The notes under the pieces were generated by a model that saw only the letters and a list, made by a program, of their open reading frames with translations, ran no database searches and was not told the origin of the DNA. This document shows, in pieces, positions 56,260 to 63,854 of a stretch of 64,000 bases of DNA. Made by a program: the position numbers and the translations under genes. Position 1 is the stretch's first letter, and each line of letters starts with the position of its first letter. The stretch lies in NCBI GenBank assembly GCA_019057385.1, contig JAHQJS010000004.1, positions 248,001-312,000 on the forward strand. The letters are read 5' to 3'. Source of the DNA: Candidatus Borrarchaeum weybense. GTDB lineage: Archaea; Asgardarchaeota; Sifarchaeia; Borrarchaeales; Borrarchaeaceae.

Positions 56260-56535
56260 TTAAATCTCTTTTTCAGAATTTAATTCTTTTCTTTCGTAAA
56301 TCTGATAGTGCATGGCAAAAATAAGAATTAAGCAGAGTAAAATCCCTACTAATATCCAGAACCAAATACCATCATAAAATGGAATCAACACATTCCAAAA
56401 TCTTGCTGGTTCAGGAAAATACAATAGTCTGAAAGTAGCTGGAATGTGCCAGTAGACATAATTAACGATTAAAAGGATTGATAAAACAGTAATCAAGACT
56501 ATCCAAAGGTTTAATGACCTTAACAGATCTCTCAT
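56260..56535 (-). CDS. Small two-helix membrane protein, unknown function
   Basis: 91 aa with two strong hydrophobic helices (NLWIVLITVLSILLIVNYVYW and GIWFWILVGILLCLILIFAM), an extracytoplasmic loop with RLLYFPEPARFWNVL between them, and an acidic/basic tail. It is four bases downstream of hypC on the same strand, so cotranscription is likely. It could tether a hydrogenase or other complex, but no motif links it to the Hyp pathway. Confidence 0.55.
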   Translation of the reverse strand: MRDLLRSLNLWIVLITVLSILLIVNYVYWHIPATFRLLYFPEPARFWNVLIPFYDGIWFWILVGILLCLILIFAMHYQIYERKELNSEKEI

Positions 56536-56539
56536 AAAC

Positions 56540-56779
56540 TTACACTTTTAAATCTTTATTTATAACCTCGAAAACCTCATCCCATAACTCTAAACTTTCA
56601 ACTGCTTCTTTTTTACTCAGTTTACTGATGGCATATCCTGTATGTACTATGACATAATCCCCTACATTGACATCTTTAATCAAGGTAACGATTATCTTGC
56701 GCCTAACGCCGCCAAAATCGGCGATAGCATAATCATTATCCTCTAGTTCAATAATTTCTGCTGGAATAGCTAAGCACAT
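56540..56779 (-). CDS. hypC: HypC/HupF hydrogenase maturation chaperone
   Basis: 79 aa from ATG 56779, giving MCLAIPAEIIEL; the Cys directly after Met is the essential residue of HypC and decides the start. An in-frame upstream ATG (56818) would bury that Cys. The GDYVIVHTGYAISKL segment is the family's OB-fold signature. HypC with HypD carries Fe(CN)2CO to the [NiFe] hydrogenase large subunit. No other hyp or hydrogenase gene is in the window, so partner genes lie elsewhere. Confidence 0.88.
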   Translation of the reverse strand: MCLAIPAEIIELEDNDYAIADFGGVRRKIIVTLIKDVNVGDYVIVHTGYAISKLSKKEAVESLELWDEVFEVINKDLKV

Positions 56780-56926
56780 TCGATCACAACCTTTTGACAC
56801 CAAGCCGTCAATTTTCAATGTTTCACTCGTCCTATTAAGGCTTATGTTTTAGGCTACATCTTTTGTACGTTGGGAAAAATCTAAAAAACGAGGATTAGTT
56901 TGCATCTAATTATTTGAGGACTAATA

Positions 56927-57421
56927 ATGATTCGCATTTTAACTTCTTCAGATAATAAAACTATTTTTGGAGTGATAAATGATGCAGCGCAAGCATATGA
57001 AGGAATAATTCCCGCTGATAGATGGAAAGAACCATACATGCCAATGGAAGAACTAAAGGAAGAAGTTGACGCGGGTGTAAAATTCTTCGGTTGGGAAGAA
57101 GGCGACGTCTTAATTGGAGTAATGGGATTTCAACCCATTAAAGATACTACTTTGATTAGACATGCTTACGTACTTACAAAATACCAAAAGCGAGGAATTG
57201 GCAGGAAACTTCTCTCATATTTGATGAGTTTGGCGAAGACTCCTGAAATTTTAGTAGGAACTTGGGAGGATGCAACTTGGGCAATTCAATTCTATGAGAA
57301 ATATGGGTTCAAGTTAGTGGCACCTAAAGAAAAGGACAGACTTCTTCGTAAATATTGGAATATTCCCGAAAGACAAATTGAAACATCAGTTGTATTGAAG
57401 TTTGAAAGATCATCTGTATAG
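56927..57421 (+). CDS. GNAT family N-acetyltransferase
   Basis: 164 aa. Acetyl-CoA-binding motif A is VLTKYQKRGIGRKLLSYLM (the Q-x-x-G-x-G core), strand 4 is preceded by GVMGFQPI, and the C-terminal WAIQFYEKYGFKLV segment is the GNAT motif B. The N-terminal PADRWKEPYMPMEEL block suggests a substrate-recognition loop. GAGG ten bases before the ATG. The acceptor amine is unknown. The gene is 49 bases upstream of the first methyltransferase of the convergent pair. Confidence 0.85.
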   Translation: MIRILTSSDNKTIFGVINDAAQAYEGIIPADRWKEPYMPMEELKEEVDAGVKFFGWEEGDVLIGVMGFQPIKDTTLIRHAYVLTKYQKRGIGRKLLSYLMSLAKTPEILVGTWEDATWAIQFYEKYGFKLVAPKEKDRLLRKYWNIPERQIETSVVLKFERSSV

Positions 57422-57470
57422 TTGAAAAACTAAGAAAAGGCAATTTAAAGATTATACAAGGGGAAAAAGA

Positions 57471-58142
57471 ATGTCAAAGGAGATAGAAATTGAGATATAT
57501 GCAGAACAACTTCGAAAAACATTCCTCAAATATACAAGGAAGGCTTTTGAAATATTACCAAAGATAAATAACCCCCGAATTCTTGATATTGGCTGTGGTT
57601 CGGGAATTCCAACTTTAGAATTGGCAAGATTAAGCAATGGTGAGATAATTGGAATAGATATTGATCAAAGTGCTTTGGATGAATTAAAGGAGAAGGCAAG
57701 AAAATTGGGTTTATCTAGCCGTGTTAAAACTATAAATTGTTCATTATTTGAACTTGATTTTGAAAGTGAGAGCTTTGATATAATATGGGCAGAAGGCGCA
57801 CTCGCTCCTATCGGCTTTGAAAGAGCGTTAAAGGAATGGAGGAGACTGCTTAAGATTAAGGGTTTCATTGTGGTTCATGATGATGTGCAAAATAAGGAAA
57901 GAAAACTAAGAATTATTCCAAAATATGGCTATGTACTCATAAATCATTTTCACTTACCTGATGATGTGTGGTGGACTGAGTATTATGAACCCTTAGAAAA
58001 ACGAATACATGAGGTTCGTAACAAACATAAGGACGATCAAAAGGTACCTGAGGTAGTTAAAAGCTATCAAAATGAAATTGACGCATATAAGAAAAATCCT
58101 AAGGCTTTCCGATCCATTTTTTATATCATGCAATTGCGCTAG
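57471..58142 (+). CDS. SAM-dependent methyltransferase (paralogue 1 of an inverted pair)
   Basis: 223 aa. Motif I: ILDIGCGSGIPTLELARL (around 38-53), acidic GIDIDQSAL, motif post-I INCSLFELDFESESFDIIWAE. C-terminal landmarks GFERALKEWRRLLKIKGF, YGYVLINHFHLPDDVWW, EYYEPLEKRIHEVR and YQNEIDAYKK match the facing gene at 58418 one for one. The pair are therefore paralogues with the same extended C-terminus, which is not part of the generic fold. Substrate unknown. AAGGGG upstream of the ATG. Confidence 0.87.
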   Translation: MSKEIEIEIYAEQLRKTFLKYTRKAFEILPKINNPRILDIGCGSGIPTLELARLSNGEIIGIDIDQSALDELKEKARKLGLSSRVKTINCSLFELDFESESFDIIWAEGALAPIGFERALKEWRRLLKIKGFIVVHDDVQNKERKLRIIPKYGYVLINHFHLPDDVWWTEYYEPLEKRIHEVRNKHKDDQKVPEVVKSYQNEIDAYKKNPKAFRSIFYIMQLR

Positions 58143-58164
58143 GTTTAGATGGTTTAGAGTGATA

Positions 58165-58298
58165 AAGTCTATAAGTACCTACGGGGCGTAGGGATTTTAA
58201 GCCTGTGGAGATAAGACCTCCGTAACCCGCCAAGGGGATCGAGTCTGTCGCAGAAGCAGGAAGCCTCAAGGCTTTAGCACGAGGTAGCTCACATCATG
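58165..58298 (+). mobile_element. Isolated IS200/IS605 right-end / TnpB omega-RNA-like segment
   Basis: A GC-rich island with no open frame. Predicted stems: CCTACG/CGTAGG (58178-58183 with 58187-58192), GGAG/CTCC (58207-58210 with 58218-58221) and a terminal hairpin with CCTC (58264-58267) paired to GAGG (58281-58284) around a GCTTTAGC loop core, followed by TAGCTCAC. The ordered block ending in a stem with TTTA loop then GAGGTAG-TCAC is the pattern of the 3' ends of IS605-group elements, where the TnpB guide RNA ends. No tnpB lies beside it, so it would be a remnant or a small nonautonomous derivative. Confidence 0.5.
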
Positions 58299-58311
58299 CA
58301 AAAAACAAATT

Positions 58312-58351
58312 AATCTTAGAGGTTTTAGTTGGTCAACTAATCTCTAAGATT
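58312..58351. terminator. Strong hairpin between convergent methyltransferase genes
   Basis: AATCTTAGAG (58312-58321) pairs perfectly with CTCTAAGATT (58342-58351). Inside it TTAGTTG (58325-58331) pairs with CAACTAA (58334-58340) over a two-base loop, giving a 17-pair stem with a small internal bulge. It could be a bidirectional terminator or a hairpin belonging to the IS-like remnant just upstream. Confidence 0.55.
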
Positions 58352-58417
58352 ATTTAATCTATTTAAATGCATTAAACCATTTAGCTGACAGAAGTTAAAT
58401 CAAATTTCTCTATTATC

Positions 58418-59158
58418 CTAATTTTGCATTATGTAGAAAACAATCCCGTAGTATTTAAAACCATATTTTCTGAAATAATCTATTTCGTTTTGGTTCATAT
58501 CTAATTCTCTCTTAAATTTGTTCCCATATTTTTCCCGTAAAGTTAGAATCTTTTTTTCTAGTGGAGAACAGCAATTATCCCACCAATCAGACTCTGGAAG
58601 CGTAAAACTACTTATTAATTTGTATCCCTGTTTTTCGATAATTTTGAGAATTTCATTATGGGATTTAATAGATGGGTATACTTTTTCCCAATACTTCTTT
58701 GCGTCAACTGGAGGGTTGTCTTTCAGTTTTGCGATAATAGAAACTACCAAAAACCCACCTTTTTTTAGAAAAAAACGCCATTCTTTGAGTGCTTTTTCAA
58801 AGCCGACGATAAATATACTATTTTCCGACCATATCACGTCAAAACTGTTTTCTTCAAAATCCATGGAAAACATTGACTTGTTGATGGTCTGGATGTTATC
58901 TGCAACACCCTGTGCCGCAGCGTTATTTCTTAGTATATCAAGAAAAGTTTGGTTAATGTCTAATGCAACTACTTTGGCAGACATTTTTGCGAGTTCGATA
59001 CTCGACATACCTGTGCCGCAGCCTACATCTAAAATAGTAGGCTCAGGAGGTAAGCCTTTTAACATTGAAAGCGCCTTTTTTGTGGTTTCAGCCTTTCCAA
59101 GCTTAGGAATGTCCTTATAAAGTTCAGCAAGAAAATCGCTTTCATACTCTTGAGACAT
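58418..59158 (-). CDS. SAM-dependent methyltransferase (paralogue 2 of an inverted pair)
   Basis: 246 aa. Motif I: ILDVGCGTGMSSIELAKM, acidic VVALDINQTFL, post-I KSMFSMDFEENSFDVIWSE; C-terminal landmarks GFEKALKEWRFFLKKGGF, IEKQGYKLISSFTLPESDWW, SPLEKKILTLREKYG and NQNEIDYFRK are shared with the plus-strand gene at 57471. Its N-terminus is longer by ~20 residues than the paralogue. The gene overlaps the upstream CYTH-like gene by 17 bases, so they form one transcription unit. Substrate unknown. Confidence 0.87.
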   Translation of the reverse strand: MSQEYESDFLAELYKDIPKLGKAETTKKALSMLKGLPPEPTILDVGCGTGMSSIELAKMSAKVVALDINQTFLDILRNNAAAQGVADNIQTINKSMFSMDFEENSFDVIWSENSIFIVGFEKALKEWRFFLKKGGFLVVSIIAKLKDNPPVDAKKYWEKVYPSIKSHNEILKIIEKQGYKLISSFTLPESDWWDNCCSPLEKKILTLREKYGNKFKRELDMNQNEIDYFRKYGFKYYGIVFYIMQN

Positions 59159-59810
59159 GATTAGTAGATAGGTGTTTTTGGCTTAAATATTTGATTACTT
59201 TCTGATAAACGATTGCGGGAAGAGATCTAAACGTTATTTCCTTTGTAGTAATTCCTAAAATGTGCATTCTTTCATAGATTTTCTGTGCAACTTCATTCAT
59301 ATCGGTTCCCCATGCTTCCAGCTCTCCCAAATAACCGACACTTTGACCTTGAGAGTAAATGTTCTCGAGAGCAATAACAAACTCTCCTATTGATTTGTTT
59401 TTGATTTTGTACAATTCACCGTTCCTTTTTTCAACGATAAACCATTCTTCGAATTCCCAATCTTTTAATAATTCTTCTGCGTATCTTTTCTCACCACGGA
59501 ATAACTCCAATTTACCTTGTGGATAGACTGTTCTCTTATATTGAAGGTCATTCCATTCAAGAATCTCTGTTTTTGAAAAAAGAATTTGTGAATATATCTC
59601 AGGATGACTCCAGGCTCGAAGTCTCATGGTTTTTCGACTTGGATCCCAGTCTTCTATTGATCCTTTTCTAGGCTTGTAGCAGTGATCATTGAAACGATAA
59701 GAAAGAACGGATTCTGCGTTGAGATTTTTTAGTTTTTTACGAAAAGCAGTGATATCCTTTACAAAAATTCTGACTTCAGATTCAAAATTTTTTGATATAC
59801 TTTGATTCAC
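59142..59810 (-). CDS. CYTH-domain-like protein (triphosphate tunnel fold)
   Basis: About 222 aa starting at GTG 59810; GGAG at 59820-59823 precedes it by nine bases, while the longer frame starting at 59858 has no ribosome site. Strand 1 has FESEVRIFVKD (ExExK-type motif in degenerate form), then YRFNDHCYKP, KTMRLRAWSH, RTVYPQGK and a Glu-rich GYLGELEAWG near the C-terminus in the position of the CYTH metal Glu motif. CYTH proteins bind or cleave triphosphates such as thiamine triphosphate or act as adenylate cyclases. The motifs are partly degenerate, so enzyme activity is uncertain. Confidence 0.6.
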   Translation of the reverse strand: MNQSISKNFESEVRIFVKDITAFRKKLKNLNAESVLSYRFNDHCYKPRKGSIEDWDPSRKTMRLRAWSHPEIYSQILFSKTEILEWNDLQYKRTVYPQGKLELFRGEKRYAEELLKDWEFEEWFIVEKRNGELYKIKNKSIGEFVIALENIYSQGQSVGYLGELEAWGTDMNEVAQKIYERMHILGITTKEITFRSLPAIVYQKVIKYLSQKHLSTNHVSRV

Positions 59811-59949
59811 ATTAAATTTCTCCTTTAGAGCTAAAAACGTGACTTGCAAAAAGCACACTGGCTTACTTTATCTTACTATCTTTAGTTTTTAAGGTTTTTA
59901 AACTCAAAACAACAAAGAACTTCTGATACTAATGAATAACTTCCAATTC

Positions 59950-60048
59950 TATTTGCCTGCAAGCCCACTGTAGTATTTAGGTTTAATTAACGGCTCATGC
60001 TGCACTCTGTCTTCGTGGGCGATAGTACCTGGCGTATCACCGGATACA
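59950..60048 (-). pseudogene. GC-rich coding relic, C-terminal fragment
   Basis: On the minus strand these bases encode a 32-residue, coding-like tail ending in a TAG stop: it contains SGDTPGTIAHED and QHEPLIKPKYYSGLAGK. Codon choice and base content (roughly half G+C by eye over 59961-60050) differ from the surrounding gap. No start or upstream domain exists, because the frame beyond 60050 is AT-rich sequence. It looks like the leftover end of an inserted gene. The parent protein is not identified. Confidence 0.45.
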
Positions 60049-60132
60049 ATAATTAAATGATAAATTTTTTTAATTAAGACCACGAAAAAAGAAAAAAGAG
60101 TATGGCTTCCTTTGCAGTTTTACAGTTTTTTG

Positions 60133-60852
60133 TTATGAAATCTCTTTTATCATTTCGATGCAGATATAGACGATGGCATGTAAAATTTCTATTAGGGTAA
60201 GCGTCCAATCCAATCCGTTCCATAGTCTTTCAAACGTGAATTTTTGAGGTGGAATTTTTCTTTTCCTATCAAAGAATACTACCCACACATTCATGTCTTG
60301 CACTACAATAAAATAGTCGCTGTGTGCTATACAGTTCCTAATCAAGCGAAAGAGTTGGTTTCCTGCGGTTAATTCTTCAAAAATAGTTTTTATCGCAGGG
60401 TAATTATCTGCATAAGCTAATCCCTTTGTAATGAGATTACTAAGAAATTCCTGAGTGGATTCTGCCCAAGTTACCTTAATGCCCTCATCTATTCCTAAGA
60501 GAAACGTAATCACTGAGAGTTGTCTTTTAAGAGGACCTTCGATCTCTTGCAAAAAAATAGGAAGAAAAATATCTAAGAAATTCCGTTTATTGAAAGTTAA
60601 GCCATCAATCTTTTTTCCAAAACTTGTATCCCATAATTTTAAAAACTCCCTATACGTCTCTGACCTAGAAATAAAGTAAAGCAAAGTCTTAACGGATTCA
60701 TCCTGCGGTATGAAGTTAATTTCGTTGAAATTCTTTTTTATGCAATTTTCAAATAATCTCACCATGTCATCTACTATTGGTTTTGAGTCAGGATGTTTTT
60801 CTACAATTTTATCTTTAATCTTGTTTTTATCAATAAACTCTGGCAAAATCAA
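60133..60852 (-). CDS. Alpha-helical protein with HEPN-like RxxxxH motif
   Basis: 239 aa, TTG start. Almost entirely helical, no membrane span. The segment LFRLIRNCIAHSDYF (Arg172 to His177) is an R-x4-H motif as in HEPN RNase domains, followed by a hydrophobic-helix bundle. The N-terminal part has FIDKNKIKDKIVEKHPDSKP, a charged two-helix piece. HEPN domains occur in toxins and abortive-infection proteins. No toxin-antitoxin partner lies directly alongside. I rate the fold as likely but the activity as unproven. Confidence 0.55.
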   Translation of the reverse strand: MILPEFIDKNKIKDKIVEKHPDSKPIVDDMVRLFENCIKKNFNEINFIPQDESVKTLLYFISRSETYREFLKLWDTSFGKKIDGLTFNKRNFLDIFLPIFLQEIEGPLKRQLSVITFLLGIDEGIKVTWAESTQEFLSNLITKGLAYADNYPAIKTIFEELTAGNQLFRLIRNCIAHSDYFIVVQDMNVWVVFFDRKRKIPPQKFTFERLWNGLDWTLTLIEILHAIVYICIEMIKEIS

Positions 60853-61039
60853 TACACATCCGAGATCAATAATTCAGATCAATGAAATGTTATTAACCTC
60901 TAATTTTTAATTTTCTAAATTTCTTCATAGTAAATTCTGTTACTGTTTTTGCTCTAAGATAGGAGTTATTATTATTGATCGATGAGGGAAAAATACATAT
61001 ACTACATAATACATATTATTAAGTATATAGGGGTATTAC

Positions 61040-61357
61040 ATGACAAACCTCAAGAATGAACTAAAAATACCTCCTGAAGATACAAATCTTCAGGAGGAGT
61101 GGAAAATAAGAATACACAAAGAAGGCACAAAAGGGCTGACAATTGCTAGTATAAAACAAGGAACATGGCTCACAAAAAAACTATGGTCGGAGTGGGGTTG
61201 GAAAGAGGTTTTATCAAAAGTAGGAATAACTTGGCAGAAATTCATGGAAGCATGGTCTTATTGCAGTCATAATTTTGTGTATTGGGCGAAAGGGAATTTC
61301 AGTTGGCAATCTGCTGTGAATCGCTTGATAGAGGAACTTGAAATGGTGATCAAATGA
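61040..61357 (+). CDS. Tryptophan-rich small protein of unknown function
   Basis: 105 aa, soluble, with nine Trp residues by my count (about one in twelve), several in the pattern GTWLTKKLWSEWGWKEVL and ITWQKFMEAWSYC. Three or four helices are likely. GGGGT precedes the ATG by five bases, giving a ribosome site. A HTH or peptide-binding role is conceivable, but no motif was recognised. It lies between the two HEPN-like genes, 144 bases before the second. Confidence 0.6.
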   Translation: MTNLKNELKIPPEDTNLQEEWKIRIHKEGTKGLTIASIKQGTWLTKKLWSEWGWKEVLSKVGITWQKFMEAWSYCSHNFVYWAKGNFSWQSAVNRLIEELEMVIK

Positions 61358-61501
61358 ATTTCAAGAAAATTTGAAATTAAAAGAGCGCTCAATTGTTTTT
61401 GGGCTGATATAAATATGCACAAAAATACAATTTATGCCATAAAATTGCTGAAAAGTGACGATAGTTGTCGTACAAGTGTAAAAAGAGTTAGGTGAATTAA
61501 A

Positions 61502-62281
61502 ATGCCTGTTATAATGGCTTCTAAAACAGTTTCTTATACAGATATAGGTTATTATGTTGACCTGAATGGATTACATGATAAATTTCCTCATTTATCTAGA
61601 GACAGAGGCCTCGAAATTTATCTCGTTGAACTTAGGGACGAACAAAATAAACTTATAAAGAGACTCAAACCATTTGAGAGACTTCAGTTAAAAACAGATC
61701 AATATTGGAATAAGGGATTAAATAAAAACGTACTATGCTTATTGTTACCTGAAAATATGGTCTCAAAATTTAACATCGGAAAAAACTACAAAATAACATT
61801 CATCATTATAAAATACGACGGAAAACCGTTCTTACCCTTAGAAAACAGAATAATAGGCTATAACACTTTTAGAGTATCAGAATATTTCTCTAAAATTGAA
61901 GCTAATTTGCTTTTATTAAGTTTAGAGCAACCTATTCTTAATAAGGCTAGTAGTTACTTATGGGATGCTTGGTTAAGGTTAGAAGAAGGTGACATTGAAG
62001 GTGCCAGGACTGCTATAAGAAATTCTCTAGATGTATTAAAACAGAAGTTTCTACCACAATTAATACTTCTGGAAGGGGCTGAAGAATCAAGCGAATTTCC
62101 CAGCAAATTAAGGAACTTAGCGACCGCCATTAGCAACTTTTTACATTATGGAGGGCCTCATCCAGGACCTGCTCCAAAATCAACTACTGAGCTGACTCTT
62201 TCGCTGACTATAGACTTAATACGATATCTTGCCATAGCACTAAGGCAGGGGCTTATCGTATTTCAAGAAAACGAGAAGTAA
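61502..62281 (+). CDS. Two-part protein with C-terminal HEPN/Abi-like helical domain
   Basis: 259 aa; AGGTGA at 61490-61495 supports the ATG at 61502. Residues about 1-125 are mixed beta/alpha and unrecognised (GYNTFRVSEYF ends the part). Residues about 130-255 are helical with EGDIEGARTAIRNSLDVL and LRNLATAISNFLHYGGPHPGP (Arg204, His215), followed by a long hydrophobic helix. Such R...H-containing helical ends with HPG and a trailing helix recall HEPN or Abi-type domains. It may be a defence or toxin effector. Assignment is tentative. Confidence 0.5.
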   Translation: MPVIMASKTVSYTDIGYYVDLNGLHDKFPHLSRDRGLEIYLVELRDEQNKLIKRLKPFERLQLKTDQYWNKGLNKNVLCLLLPENMVSKFNIGKNYKITFIIIKYDGKPFLPLENRIIGYNTFRVSEYFSKIEANLLLLSLEQPILNKASSYLWDAWLRLEEGDIEGARTAIRNSLDVLKQKFLPQLILLEGAEESSEFPSKLRNLATAISNFLHYGGPHPGPAPKSTTELTLSLTIDLIRYLAIALRQGLIVFQENEK

Positions 62282-62346
62282 GCATTAAAATTACGAAAAC
62301 ATATTGCTTACAATTCTGTCAAAGCAGGAGTCATCAACGGGTCTAA

Positions 62347-62378
62347 TTAACTGCATAAGTAGGAGTTAACTGCATAAG
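62347..62378 (+). repeat. Direct repeat pair before tnpB
   Basis: TTAACTGCATAAG occurs at 62347-62359 and again at 62366-62378, a 13-base repeat with a 19-base period. It is upstream of the TnpB gene and downstream of the 259-aa gene. It could belong to the left end of the mobile element, but no hairpin end was found. Confidence 0.4.
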
Positions 62379-62534
62379 CCCAAAATTCTGCCAAATTGAT
62401 GACAGGATGATGCCCCCTATCAATTTTCTCCTATTTGAACTCAATGCTTTGTGCGATAAGGTGCGAGATGTGTACTAAATTGTGTGGTTTATTAATGAAC
62501 TGTCCTCTAAGATATAAAGGAGTCGTCGATCACC

Positions 62535-63854
62535 ATGATACAGACCATCAAATTCCGAATGTATCCCGATGAGATACAAAAACATCAACTCCATGAGATC
62601 CTCACCATCTATAACCGCGTGAAACGCATCGGCTATAACCTGTTGTTTCATGGCGAGAACTATATGACCGCACGATTTGGTGAAGTTAAAACTATCCAGC
62701 AGTGTTTGATGAGTCTATGTCATAACAACCCCTATGTTAACACCATCCTGATCGATAACAAGCAGAAACTGGAAGCACAAAAAACATGGCTGGAAAAACG
62801 ACGGAACTACATGACCACACAACTAAAAACCATTACTAAAAAAATCAACACCATAAAGGAACAGAATAAACATGACCGACGGTTAAAGGGCTTATACGCC
62901 CGCAGATCCTCGATAATGGCCAAACTACGCAAGTTACACCTTGAACCCGTGGTGTTTGGCACCAAGAAATTGTTCAGAGACAGAATACTCGGTAAAATAA
63001 GTAGAGAAGACTTTAGAATACAGCGAGATTCCTCTTTTAGTTGTGTGGGAATAAAGCAAAAGGGTGCTAAAAACTGGAATATCAAAATATTTCCAGATAA
63101 AACAGTTAAGCTACGAACTTTTTCCAAGCAAAAAGGGCGCAAATGGCTGATCATTCCCTTGTCTGTCAACCAAGTACAGGAGAAATGGTTTCAGGAAATC
63201 CTTAATGCTGATAAATACACGGTAACCGTAAAAAGGAAGCTCTTCAAGGGTGAAGTGTGCTATTTTGTCCATGTGTCCTATGAGATCCCCGAACCCGCAC
63301 CAAATTATGGATATGAACATGGTGCCATCGGAATAGATTTCAACTATAATTTTGTGGCGTTAACCAATGTGGATAACAACGGCGAATTACTCTCCTACCA
63401 TAGCATTTCGTTTGACAACCTTCATACCTATAGAACCGATAAGTGTAACGATTATATCTCCTATAAGATGGATAACATCGTCAATTATTGTATCAATAAG
63501 GGCAAAGGCATCGTGGTCGAGGACTTACAATTCGACCAAGAGTTTTCCTACAATACAAAACGCAACCGCAAATTGAGCAATATAAAAACCACCGCTCTAC
63601 CATTACTGGAGCGGAAGTGCAAAAAGCGCGGTGTGTCCTTTCGAAAGGTATTCCCGGGATATACCTCCCTCATCGGGAAATACAAGTATTCCCGATTATA
63701 TAATTTGTCAATCCATCACCTTGCAAGTTATGTAATAGCTCGAAGAGGGCTGGGTTTCAAGGAAGCAATTCCAGCCGTCTACGATTGGGTGCTCTCACAC
63801 GTTGAGGAGTACATCGAGCCTCATGTGAAAAAGAGTAGTCCTTACCATAGCTAG
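62535..63854 (+). CDS. tnpB: TnpB-type (IS200/IS605 OrfB) RNA-guided nuclease-like protein
   Basis: 439 aa. The N-terminal OrfB opening MIQTIKFRMYP and a basic helical middle (LEKRRNYMTTQLKTITKKI) are followed by RuvC motif I, AIGIDFNYNFVAL (Asp268), and motif II, KGIVVEDLQF (Glu329). The third RuvC acid is not found: the place holds YNLSIHHLASYVIARRGLGF with His394-His395. No Cys4 zinc finger is visible. ATAAAGGAG sits upstream of the ATG. TnpB proteins act as omega-RNA-guided nucleases helping transposon upkeep. Base content is clearly higher in G+C than the neighbours. The frame continues past the TAG. Confidence 0.85.
   Translation: MIQTIKFRMYPDEIQKHQLHEILTIYNRVKRIGYNLLFHGENYMTARFGEVKTIQQCLMSLCHNNPYVNTILIDNKQKLEAQKTWLEKRRNYMTTQLKTITKKINTIKEQNKHDRRLKGLYARRSSIMAKLRKLHLEPVVFGTKKLFRDRILGKISREDFRIQRDSSFSCVGIKQKGAKNWNIKIFPDKTVKLRTFSKQKGRKWLIIPLSVNQVQEKWFQEILNADKYTVTVKRKLFKGEVCYFVHVSYEIPEPAPNYGYEHGAIGIDFNYNFVALTNVDNNGELLSYHSISFDNLHTYRTDKCNDYISYKMDNIVNYCINKGKGIVVEDLQFDQEFSYNTKRNRKLSNIKTTALPLLERKCKKRGVSFRKVFPGYTSLIGKYKYSRLYNLSIHHLASYVIARRGLGFKEAIPAVYDWVLSHVEEYIEPHVKKSSPYHS

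Noticed and set aside
58518..59120. 200-codon plus-strand open frame opposite the second methyltransferase
   Set aside because: The minus-strand frame has full methyltransferase motifs; the other is its shadow.
59941..60060. Candidate structured RNA (GCCCAC/GTGGGC inverted repeat)
   Set aside because: The short stem is better explained by a minus-strand coding relic with sensible codons and a stop; no known RNA family was recognised.
62347..62378. CRISPR-like repeat pair
   Set aside because: Only two short copies with a six-base gap and no spacer structure.
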